Source: Enterobacteriaceae bacterium (GTDB lineage Bacteria > Pseudomonadota > Gammaproteobacteria > Enterobacterales > Enterobacteriaceae). Taken from it: a stretch of 40,916 nucleotides of DNA. Every line of letters begins with the position of its first letter. Position 1 is the stretch's first letter. The position numbers were made by a program, and so were the translations under genes. The stretch spans positions 1 through 40,916 of the forward strand of contig JAIRVT010000011.1 in the NCBI GenBank assembly GCA_031253755.1, given 5' to 3'. Below, piece by piece: positions 34,492-40,916 of the stretch. The notes under the pieces were generated by a model that was not told where the DNA came from, did not search any database, and was given only the letters and a program-made list of their open reading frames with translations.

Positions 34492-34854
34492 ATGATAGAA
34501 CAACGGTTAGCTATCCTGTTGCAAGGTGGTGTCATCGATCAAGATATCTACAATAACATGCTGAATATCGTACATATTCTCGAAGATGTCTGGTTGATTC
34601 CGATTCGGCATCCACAGGGTGAAATGGCATTGACTCATATGGCAAGCGCCTTTATGCGCTCACGTCGCGGTGAAACGGTTTTTCCGGTAGAAAAAGAGGT
34701 GCTGGAAAAAATAGAGCAATCAGAACACTACCCTTTATTACTCAAAATTCATCGTTCTTTATTGCAAAGGTTTGTGCTCAAGCTCCACCCTAATGAAGAA
34801 GGCTATCTGCTGATAAATTTATATGGTTTAATACTCGCCACAAAAAGTTATTAA
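34492..34854 (+). CDS. yhfY: YhfY, PRD-domain protein
   Basis: The 120-residue protein is a single PTS-regulation-domain-like module as in E. coli YhfY: all-helical, with LTHMASAFMRSRRGETVFPV near residues 43-62 and the C-terminal LHPNEEGYLLINLYGLIL near residues 98-115. PRDs are normally phosphorylated by PTS proteins and control transcription. This lone module has a conserved His in THM but no attached DNA-binding domain. It starts 100 bp after yhfZ. No strong ribosome binding site is seen. It may transmit PTS state to YhfZ or the transporter, which is inference. Confidence 0.88.
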   Translation: MIEQRLAILLQGGVIDQDIYNNMLNIVHILEDVWLIPIRHPQGEMALTHMASAFMRSRRGETVFPVEKEVLEKIEQSEHYPLLLKIHRSLLQRFVLKLHPNEEGYLLINLYGLILATKSY

Positions 34855-34994
34855 CGTTTATTTTTTTACACCTTATATTTTTTTACATTCTATATTTTTA
34901 TACATCATAAATATTCAAAAAAATGAAGATTAAAGATCTTCAATAAATTATTTTTTGCACAGCGGTGCTGCTTTGCAGCCATGAAGGGAAACTT

Positions 34995-36215
34995 ATGTTT
35001 ATTGATGCGTTAAAAAAACAGAACCCTAAATTGATTGAAATAGCAAAAGATCTTTGGCAACAAGGCACTATTTTGCCCGATACCTACATTATTGATGTCG
35101 ACCAAGTCTTGATAAATGGTCAGCATTTATTGCACGCGGCAAAACAGCACGGCATAAAGCTCTACCTGATGACCAAACAATTTGGCCGTAATCCTTGGTT
35201 AACCAAGAAACTGATTGAACTTGGTTATCCCGGTGTCGTCGCTGTCGATTTCAAAGAAGCCTACAGCCTGAGCCAGCAAGGTATTCCGTTGTCGCACATC
35301 GGTCATCTGGTGCAAACGCCCACTCACCTGATTGAAACATTGCTCCGGCGTAATCCTGAAATCATCACGGTGTTTTCGGTGGCAAAAGCGCAGGCTATTT
35401 CGGATGTCGCGGTGAAACTGGGGCGCATTCAGCCAATCATGCTGAAAGTTTTTGCTCCGCGTGATGTGTCTTTCACGTGTCAGGAAGCGGGCATTCCCTT
35501 TGATGAACTGGGGGCCACGGTTGAGGCATTGCAACAAATGCCGGGCATTAAGCTATGTGGGCTGACGCATTTTCCTTGTCTGGCATGGAATGCCCGCTGT
35601 CAGACCACCTTACCGACCGTGAATTTACAGACGCTTATCAGAGCGCAGAATAAACTTAAACAGCTTGGTATTACGCTCACGCAAATCAATGCACCGTCTG
35701 CAACCAGCACGTCCACGATCCCTCTGCTGGCAAAATACGGAGCGACTCACTTAGAGCCGGGTCACGCCCTGACCGGTACGATCCCGGCCAATATTCTTGG
35801 CCGAGAGCCTGAACATATTGCGATGACTTACGTGACGGAAATTTCCCATCATTATGACGGAAACAGTTATTGTTATGGCGGCGGTTACTACAAACGCAGC
35901 CATATGAAATATGCGCTGGTTTTCCCGGAACACGGATTTTCAGAAAACCGATTTTTAGAAAACCAATTTTTAGAAAACAAAAAAACCTATAAAACTGTGC
36001 GGATCTTACGGCTGGGTGAGCCTTGCATTGATTATCATCTCACGCTGGCTGGCGAGCATCCTATCGGCAGCCCGGTGATTATGTGTTTCCGAACGCAGGT
36101 TTTTGCCACCCGCAGTGATGTCGCTTTGATTTCTGGTGTTCAGTCAGGCAACCCGAAACTTGAGGGAATTTATGACAGTCAGGGGAATTTGAAGAACCAC
36201 GGTTATCATTGTTAA
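34995..36215 (+). CDS. yhfX: YhfX, PLP-dependent alanine-racemase-fold enzyme
   Basis: The 406-residue protein matches E. coli YhfX. It is a fold-type III (alanine racemase-like) PLP protein. The likely PLP lysine is K61 in YLMTKQFGRNPW. Other conserved parts are AVDFKEAY, LTHFPCLAWN, INAPSATSTSTIPLLAKYG and EPGHALTGTIPANI. It probably racemises or otherwise alters an amino acid. The start at 34995 has AAGGG six bases upstream and matches the orthologue. An in-frame insert near residues 313-328 (three NRFLE-type repeats from 15-bp units) is absent from E. coli and makes this protein about 19 residues longer. Confidence 0.92.
   Translation: MFIDALKKQNPKLIEIAKDLWQQGTILPDTYIIDVDQVLINGQHLLHAAKQHGIKLYLMTKQFGRNPWLTKKLIELGYPGVVAVDFKEAYSLSQQGIPLSHIGHLVQTPTHLIETLLRRNPEIITVFSVAKAQAISDVAVKLGRIQPIMLKVFAPRDVSFTCQEAGIPFDELGATVEALQQMPGIKLCGLTHFPCLAWNARCQTTLPTVNLQTLIRAQNKLKQLGITLTQINAPSATSTSTIPLLAKYGATHLEPGHALTGTIPANILGREPEHIAMTYVTEISHHYDGNSYCYGGGYYKRSHMKYALVFPEHGFSENRFLENQFLENKKTYKTVRILRLGEPCIDYHLTLAGEHPIGSPVIMCFRTQVFATRSDVALISGVQSGNPKLEGIYDSQGNLKNHGYHC
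35935..35979. repeat. yhfX: Three 15-bp tandem units inside yhfX
   Basis: GATTTTCAGAAAACC, GATTTTTAGAAAACC and AATTTTTAGAAAACA follow directly. They add three five-residue repeats (FSENR, FLENQ, FLENK) at a surface position where E. coli YhfX has a short loop. Confidence 0.9.
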
Positions 36216-36275
36216 TTACCCCATCGGGGTATTACAGTCAGGGTTATTCCACTATTAAATAATGTTGTTTGTGCC

Positions 36276-36314
36276 ATAGTCGATTTACCGCATGATTTGG
36301 CGTGACTATTTTTT
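36276..36314 (+). terminator. Possible terminator between yhfX and php
   Basis: ATAGTC and GACTAT form the outer stem, CGC and GCG a short inner one, and a run of six T residues follows. It is bulged, so strength is doubtful. A second small hairpin (TACCCC-ATC-GGGGTA) lies at 36217-36231. Both occupy the gap where yhfW is found in E. coli. Confidence 0.35.
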
Positions 36315-36359
36315 ACGAAAAATGTTTTTCAGGAAAATAGTTTCACTTATGGAATAGTT

Positions 36360-37316
36360 ATGGAATCGCCCAAAAATAGACGGAACACCCCGACACATCC
36401 TGATCTGCATTCCTCATCCTGCATTGATATATCAGGTTACACCTACGTGCATGAACATCTGCATATTGATCTATCCGTAGCAAAAGACAGCCTTGATTGT
36501 CGGTTAGATCAGTATGAACTCATTGTTGATGAACTGCGCCATCTGCATACGCTCGGTTTGCGCAATATTGTGGAAGTGACTAACCGCTACATGGGGCGCA
36601 ATGCGGCTTTTCTGCGGGATCTGAGATGTGACACCGGTATCAATATCATTGCCTCAACAGGTTATTATAAACAGCCATTTTTCCCTGCCCATTTTAGTTC
36701 ATTGAGCATTCAGGACATGGCTGAAGAGATGATCGCCGAAATTGAAAAAGGCATTGATGGCACGGAGTTAACCGCCGGTGTGATTGCTGAAATTGGTTCC
36801 AGTTTCGGGCAAATTACCGCCGATGAGCAAAAAGTGTTTGCGGCAGCAGCACTGGCACACCACGCGACCGGATGCCCTATTTCTACCCATACCACGTTAA
36901 GCACGATGGGGCGTGAGCAACTGGCCCTCCTCAGGAAATTCGGCGTTGCGCCTGACGCTATCGCGATCGGTCACTGTGACCTGAAAGACAATCTGGACAC
37001 CATCATTCCCCTGATTGAAGCCGGCGCATGGGTACAATTCGATACCATTGGTAAAAACAATTACTACCCGGACAGCCGCCGTATCGCGATGTTGCGGGTA
37101 CTTGCCGAGCGTGATTTACTCGACAGAGTGATGCTTTCTCAGGATATCACCCGTCGTTCCCACCTGAAAAACAACGGTGGCCCCGGTTTCGATTACTTAC
37201 TGACTGTATTTGTTCCGATGTTACGGGCCGCCGGTTTTTCTCAAATACAAATAGACCAGATGTTACGTGATAACCCTGCACGGTTCTTCCGGCAGCGTTT
37301 CTTCAATAAAAAATAA
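36360..37316 (+). CDS. php: Php (YhfV), phosphotriesterase-homology protein
   Basis: The 318-residue metal-dependent hydrolase of the amidohydrolase superfamily matches E. coli Php. Likely metal ligands are H31 and H33 (VHEHLH), bridging E144 (VIAEIGSS; Php uses Glu where phosphotriesterase has a modified Lys), H177 (ISTHTT), H205 (AIGHCDLKD) and D262 (LSQDITRRS). The family hydrolyses phosphoesters, lactones or amides; the substrate of Php is not known. It has about 22 extra N-terminal residues rich in Asn, Pro and Ser. It is followed 15 bp later by yhfU. yhfW, which lies between php and yhfX in E. coli, is absent. Confidence 0.94.
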   Translation: MESPKNRRNTPTHPDLHSSSCIDISGYTYVHEHLHIDLSVAKDSLDCRLDQYELIVDELRHLHTLGLRNIVEVTNRYMGRNAAFLRDLRCDTGINIIASTGYYKQPFFPAHFSSLSIQDMAEEMIAEIEKGIDGTELTAGVIAEIGSSFGQITADEQKVFAAAALAHHATGCPISTHTTLSTMGREQLALLRKFGVAPDAIAIGHCDLKDNLDTIIPLIEAGAWVQFDTIGKNNYYPDSRRIAMLRVLAERDLLDRVMLSQDITRRSHLKNNGGPGFDYLLTVFVPMLRAAGFSQIQIDQMLRDNPARFFRQRFFNKK

Positions 37317-37331
37317 GAGAGGGATAACAGC

Positions 37332-37712
37332 ATGAAATTTGTCGTTGGTGGACAAATAGAAAAAGAAAAAATCGCCGGGTGCATTCGGCAATTGGCGGGC
37401 GACAAAGCCACCTCTGTCATCATCATGAATGATATAGAAGCGGCAATGGCAATGAAAAGTGGCGAGGCTGATTACTATTTTGGTGCCTGCAATACCGGCG
37501 GCGGCGGGGCGCTGGCCATTGCGATTGCGCTGATGGGTTATGACTGCTGTGCCACCATCGGTATGCCGGGAAAAATCTTATCCGACGATGAAATTATCGC
37601 CCATGTAACAGCCGGTAAAAAAGCGTTCGGTTTTACCGGGCAGGATATCGATATTGTGATGCCGGTGATCATCGAGGCGATCGTTTTTCAAGCCACGGGC
37701 AATTCTCAATAA
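37332..37712 (+). CDS. yhfU: YhfU (DUF2620 family), small glycine-rich operon protein
   Basis: The 126-residue protein matches E. coli YhfU. It is an alpha/beta protein with MKFVVGGQIEKEKIAGCI at the start and a conserved glycine-rich segment YYFGACNTGGGGALAIAIAL near residues 53-72. The family is related to SFCGS-type proteins found beside YhfT-like transporters, and its fold may resemble PTS EIIB subunits. It has no signal or membrane segment. AGAGGG lies eight bases before the start. Its tight spacing to php and yhfT implies a shared function, perhaps as the cytoplasmic partner of the transporter. Confidence 0.92.
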   Translation: MKFVVGGQIEKEKIAGCIRQLAGDKATSVIIMNDIEAAMAMKSGEADYYFGACNTGGGGALAIAIALMGYDCCATIGMPGKILSDDEIIAHVTAGKKAFGFTGQDIDIVMPVIIEAIVFQATGNSQ

Positions 37713-37722
37713 GGAGCATGTT

Positions 37723-39108
37723 ATGTCACACCTTCATGATTTCCTGCTGAGACTGATGGAAGTCGATCCTTTCAAAGCCGGGTTACTGGCAGCAATCGGG
37801 GCGATAGCCTCCATGATGGCAAACCGTGGTATCGCTGTTTTCCATGATGGCCTGCGTCCGCTGTTGCCGGAATATCTTGAGGGAAGGATGAGCCGTAAGG
37901 CGCTGGCTGCAACGAGTTTTGCGTTAAGCATCGGGCTGGTTGTCGGGTTCGGCATTCCTTTCTCACTGACTGCTCCGATTGTGCTGGTTCACAGCCTGTT
38001 GCTTGGCACGGATATGATCGGTATCTGGTGCGCCAATAGTCGCAGGGGGTTTATTGCATCAGGTCTCATTGGCGCCCTGTACGCCATCGCTTTACTTACC
38101 GGGCTGCGTTCTGTGGTTGAGCTTTTTGCCCTGTTGCCGGTGAATTTCATGGACGACCTGAAAAAAGTCGGTGATCCGATTGTGGCCTGCTTTGCCCTGT
38201 TTCCGGCGATGGTTGTCGGCTATCAGTATGGCTATCGCAAAGGGCTGTTAGTCATGTTCACGGCGCTGTTGGGCTATGTCGCGACCAAAGCCGCTGGCCC
38301 GCTGAGTTTTGGTGGTTTAATCGAAAAACCGGTCAGCATCGATCCGAATGGTGCCGCGTTATTGTTGTCGATGATGGCGATGTTTTACTTTTCGATTCGT
38401 GAACGTCCGGCGATGCGTGAACGTCCGGCAAATCAAGCTGCGACTCAAAATTCTGCCGCAGCAAAAGGCGCTAATGAAATTCTGGTCGGGCTGTTTTCGA
38501 GCCGTATTGAGCGCATTCAGAAAAACAAATGGCTGCTCATTCTTTGTGGTGGTTTGACGGCAAGTGCGGCAACCATGTCTTTCAGCCTGCTGGCAGAAGG
38601 GCCGGTATCTCTGCAATTGATGGCGCAGGATGAACAGACCAGTGCGTTGCTGGTGGCACTGGCGCGTGCCATTGGTTTTGTTCCGCTGGTCGGCACGACG
38701 GCAATCGCCACCGGCGTTTACAGCCCGAACGGGATGAAATTCGTGTTTGTGGCAGGGCTGGCAACCAATAACCCGTGGCTGGCTTTTATTGCCGGTGGTA
38801 TCACGATGTTTATCGAGATCCAATTGCTGGCAAAAATCGCTATCTGGCTGGATAAATATCCCGGCGTCAAAGCCTGTAGCGGCCATATTCGTACCGCGAT
38901 CACCAAAATGCTCGAAGTTGCCTTGTTAGCCGGTGCGATGATTGCGTCTAACGCCATTCTGCCGGGCATGGGCTTTATGATTGTGGCTGGGATCTATCTG
39001 CTGAACCGGACTTCCAAACGGCCTCTGGTGGAAATGGCCATCGGCCCGATTGCGACCATCGCGGTCGGTATTCTTGCCAACGTGCTCTATTTGGCCGGTA
39101 TAAAGTAA
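37723..39108 (+). CDS. yhfT: YhfT, polytopic membrane transporter
   Basis: The 461-residue protein has about ten to twelve membrane helices and matches E. coli YhfT. Conserved stretches include MANRGIAVFHDGLRPLLPEY, FALFPAMVVGYQYGYRKG, ARAIGFVPLVGTTAIATGVY and the helices to the end. It probably imports the substrate metabolised by the yhf enzymes. A strong ribosome binding site (AAGGAG) lies six bases before the start. A cytoplasmic loop near residues 225-250 carries a repeated RERPAM/RERPAN from an 18-bp duplication. The loop may make it about 27 residues longer than the E. coli protein. Confidence 0.92.
   Translation: MSHLHDFLLRLMEVDPFKAGLLAAIGAIASMMANRGIAVFHDGLRPLLPEYLEGRMSRKALAATSFALSIGLVVGFGIPFSLTAPIVLVHSLLLGTDMIGIWCANSRRGFIASGLIGALYAIALLTGLRSVVELFALLPVNFMDDLKKVGDPIVACFALFPAMVVGYQYGYRKGLLVMFTALLGYVATKAAGPLSFGGLIEKPVSIDPNGAALLLSMMAMFYFSIRERPAMRERPANQAATQNSAAAKGANEILVGLFSSRIERIQKNKWLLILCGGLTASAATMSFSLLAEGPVSLQLMAQDEQTSALLVALARAIGFVPLVGTTAIATGVYSPNGMKFVFVAGLATNNPWLAFIAGGITMFIEIQLLAKIAIWLDKYPGVKACSGHIRTAITKMLEVALLAGAMIASNAILPGMGFMIVAGIYLLNRTSKRPLVEMAIGPIATIAVGILANVLYLAGIK
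38398..38433. repeat. yhfT: 18-bp tandem duplication inside yhfT
   Basis: CGTGAACGTCCGGCGATG and CGTGAACGTCCGGCAAAT abut and encode RERPAM and RERPAN in the cytoplasmic loop. The unit keeps the frame. Confidence 0.85.
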
Positions 39109-39155
39109 CAACAACAGCAACGTGAAAGACGACGGATATAAAGGACACAAAAGCA

Positions 39156-40232
39156 ATGAAAAACACGCCACTGCAAAGCCTCACCATGCCACAAGCTCAG
39201 CAGCAGCAATTTAAGCTGGTGGATATCATCTGTCGTCACTTTCCCGGAGCGGATTTTCTCTCACAAGGTGATCTGGGATTAGCCCCGGATCGCCACCAGC
39301 CCCGGATGACTCAGCGTATTGAAGCGGTGATCGCTGAGTACTTCGGCGCTGAAGCTGCGGCTTTTGTGAATGGCGCCGGAACCGGTGCGTTACGCGCGGG
39401 TCTGGCGGCGCTGCTTCGCCCGAATGAGACACTCTTGGTGCATGATGCGCCGATTTATCCCACGACTCAGACATCGATTGAACAGATGGGACTTCATGTC
39501 GTCTATGCGGATTTCAACAATACCAAGCAACTTGAAGCCGCCATTCAACAACATCAGCCCACCGCCTGCCTGATCCAACATACCCGGCAGAAAATCGATG
39601 ATCATTACGCTTTGCAAGATATCATCACGCTTCTGAACCAATATCACATTCCTTCGTTGGTGGATGACAACTATGCCGCCATGAAAGTGGCTCACATCGG
39701 CTGTGAATGCGGTGCAACACTGTCGGCTTTTTCCTGCTTTAAGCTACTGGGGCCACAAGGTGTGGGCTTGCTGGTTGGCAAACAGGCGATGATTGACAGA
39801 CTGCGCCTCAGCATGTACTCCGGCGGGTGTCAGATTCAGGGCTATCAGGCAATGGAAGCCTTACGCGGTCTGGTTTTCGCTCCGGTGATGCACGCCGTGC
39901 AGTCCGACGTGAGCGAAACAGTGGTAACCCGGTTGAATCAGGGGGAAGTTCCGCAGGTGAAACAGGCTTTTATTGCCAACGCGCAATCCAAAGTGGTTCT
40001 GGTGGAATTTCACCAACCGATTTCGGAGACAGTGCTGGCGGCTGCACATACTTTAGGCGCATTGCCCTATCCGGTCGGCGCCGAATCAAAATTCGAAATT
40101 CCGCCACTGTTTTACCGAATTTCCGGCACATTCCGGCAGGCTGATCCCACGCTGGAAAAACGCATGATCCGCATCAATCCCAACCGCAGCGGCGCTGAAA
40201 CTATTATTCGGATTTTGCGGGAAAGCTGTTGA
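39156..40232 (+). CDS. yhfS: YhfS, fold-type I PLP-dependent enzyme
   Basis: The 358-residue protein matches E. coli YhfS. It has the aminotransferase/lyase fold: GAGTGALRAGLAALL near residues 73-87, LLVHDAPIYPTT near 93-104, VDDNYAAMKVAHIGCECG near 169-186, and PLP lysine K196 in AFSCFKLLGPQGVG. The C-terminus contains PYPVGAESKFEIPPLFYRIS. It probably acts on an amino acid as a lyase or aminotransferase. It is the last gene of the operon, 47 bp after yhfT. A perfect 16-bp duplication lies 12 bp after its stop. Its reaction is not established. Confidence 0.93.
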   Translation: MKNTPLQSLTMPQAQQQQFKLVDIICRHFPGADFLSQGDLGLAPDRHQPRMTQRIEAVIAEYFGAEAAAFVNGAGTGALRAGLAALLRPNETLLVHDAPIYPTTQTSIEQMGLHVVYADFNNTKQLEAAIQQHQPTACLIQHTRQKIDDHYALQDIITLLNQYHIPSLVDDNYAAMKVAHIGCECGATLSAFSCFKLLGPQGVGLLVGKQAMIDRLRLSMYSGGCQIQGYQAMEALRGLVFAPVMHAVQSDVSETVVTRLNQGEVPQVKQAFIANAQSKVVLVEFHQPISETVLAAAHTLGALPYPVGAESKFEIPPLFYRISGTFRQADPTLEKRMIRINPNRSGAETIIRILRESC

Positions 40233-40244
40233 CCTGATATTTCT

Positions 40245-40276
40245 GACTGCGTTTATTGCTGACTGCGTTTATTGCT
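40245..40276. repeat. Perfect 16-bp tandem duplication after yhfS
   Basis: GACTGCGTTTATTGCT occurs twice in direct succession, starting 12 bp after the yhfS stop. The unit is the same size as those after feoC and ompR. Confidence 0.95.
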
Positions 40277-40346
40277 GAAAAGTGCGTTGATTGAACTAAT
40301 CCATGAGAGGTAGCAAATTATATTAATTATGGCTAATTTAATGTAT

Positions 40347-40556
40347 CTAACGTAACATTATTCTTATAAAAAAATGCCAAGCCCAATATAACGTCAATAT
40401 TAATAATGTAAAATTCATTAATATTGATCTGAATTTTGATTTAACAGCCAAAAATATAAATGGCATGATGAAAATAATAGCTATTGGAGCTGTTACGTCT
40501 CTTATATATGCTTTTTCATAACAGTGAGCGTATCTAAAGCGATCTTTCCTTATCAT
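40347..40556 (-). CDS. Possible small two-helix membrane protein
   Basis: The 69-residue frame has a basic N-terminus (MIRKDRFRYAHCYEKAYIR) and two hydrophobic stretches: about residues 22-37 (APIAIIFIMPFIFLAV) and 47-66 (MNFTLLILTLYWAWHFF). This is a believable small inner-membrane protein. It points away from the glycosyltransferase gene that starts 203 bp further on. No clear ribosome binding site precedes it and I recognise no family. AT-rich DNA favours hydrophobic chance frames, so it may be spurious. If real, an immunity or toxin role is a guess. Confidence 0.35.
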   Translation of the reverse strand: MIRKDRFRYAHCYEKAYIRDVTAPIAIIFIMPFIFLAVKSKFRSILMNFTLLILTLYWAWHFFIRIMLR

Positions 40557-40758
40557 TTTGAAAAAGTTATTTATGACGATTTTTTCTATCTAATAGCCTC
40601 CTACCCTATTTTTCCTGAAACAAGGAAAGAATTATCAAGGAACTACGATAACCATCACAAAAATAGAAAAATTTATTGTTACAATACGTGATTATTTTTT
40701 GTATTGGCAGACAGTCGTGAAAATCAAATAAAATTTAATATATTAATCGAGGTGGATT
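40557..40758. other. AT-rich leader of the glycosyltransferase gene
   Basis: No coding frame is supported here. The final 15 bases give a strong ribosome binding site (GAGGTGG) three bases before the ATG at 40759. The rest is AT-rich and would contain the promoter. The composition differs from the GC-richer yhf operon and suggests the start of an acquired segment. Confidence 0.5.
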
Positions 40759-40916
40759 ATGAATATTCCTAAAAAAATTCATTACTTCTGGACGGGGAAA
40801 AATATCTCGTCCAAAGATCTCAAAAATATGATGGCGATAAAAGCGGAGAATCCGGATTTCCAAATCAATATTTGGGGAAATAGAAAGGATGAATCTTTGA
40901 TTAAAAATACCTTTAA
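40759..40916 (+). CDS. TcdA/TcdB-type glycosyltransferase, N-terminal 52 residues (runs off the window)
   Basis: The frame begins MNIPKKIHYFWTGKNIS and continues with NMMAIKAENPDFQINIWGN. This matches the first beta strand and following helix of GT-A-fold sugar transferases of the TcdA/TcdB (GT44) and OCH1 type, which start with an I-P-K-x-I-H-x-x-W-x-G motif followed by N-P-x-x-x-x-x-x-W. The Trp of I-H-x-F-W contacts the nucleotide sugar in clostridial toxins. The DxD motif would lie beyond the window. Xenorhabdus and Photorhabdus encode such effectors. The good ribosome binding site supports expression. Toxin status is inferred; a polysaccharide enzyme is possible. Confidence 0.7.
   Translation, partial: MNIPKKIHYFWTGKNISSKDLKNMMAIKAENPDFQINIWGNRKDESLIKNTF

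Noticed and set aside
38359..38886. 175-residue minus-strand frame opposite yhfT
   Set aside because: It is antisense to conserved transmembrane coding sequence, rich in His/Arg/Gln as is typical of such shadows, and has no homology.

Overview
The window looks like chromosomal DNA of an entomopathogenic enterobacterium, most likely Xenorhabdus or a close relative. Most proteins match Escherichia coli orthologues closely. EnvZ has almost no periplasmic domain, a trait reported for X. nematophila EnvZ. ERIC-type palindromic repeats are scattered between genes, and accessory toxin or adhesin genes sit in AT-rich gaps. The genus is an inference, because no 16S or other marker gene is present.

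Layout. Positions 1-5,100 are accessory DNA: a partial unknown gene and an MFS transporter, a scar where a WD40 gene fragment is joined to a VOC (glyoxalase-fold) gene fragment, an amino-acid ABC importer lacking its ATPase, and a remnant of a DarG-like macro-domain gene. Positions 5,168-9,921 hold the phosphate operon pstSCAB-phoU (minus strand) with a Pho box. Next come envZ and ompR (minus), greB (minus) and tex (plus). Positions 15,400-17,300 carry a short YadA-like trimeric autotransporter and a YhbP-like flavin-fold protein. feoABC follows, with an FNR site and a Fur box upstream. An EmrAB-type efflux pair, an AraC-family regulator and an OsmC-family protein lie between feoC and bioH. 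The backbone then continues with bioH, gntX, nfuA, glpE-glpG-glpR and glpD (GlpR operators upstream). A complete ERIC, a second palindromic element and a GNAT gene remnant follow glpD, then an alpha/beta hydrolase.

Positions 33,483-40,232 are a seven-gene yhf operon (yhfZ, yhfY, yhfX, php, yhfU, yhfT, yhfS) in the E. coli gene order but without yhfW. It combines a regulator, a PRD-like protein, two unrelated PLP enzymes, a phosphotriesterase-fold hydrolase, a PTS-EIIB-like small protein and a polytopic transporter. This suggests uptake and breakdown of an unidentified small, probably amino-group-containing, substrate. The window ends in an AT-rich gap with a possible small membrane protein and the first 52 codons of a TcdA/TcdB-type glycosyltransferase, probably a toxin or effector.

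The most unusual pattern across the window is a set of at least nine independent short tandem duplications, mostly of 15-16 bp. Several fall in frame inside otherwise conserved genes (pstS, pstA, envZ, yhfX, yhfT) and others at gene ends (ompR, feoC, glpR, yhfS). They add residues that the E. coli orthologues lack. EnvZ also carries a histidine-rich insertion in its ATP-lid region.
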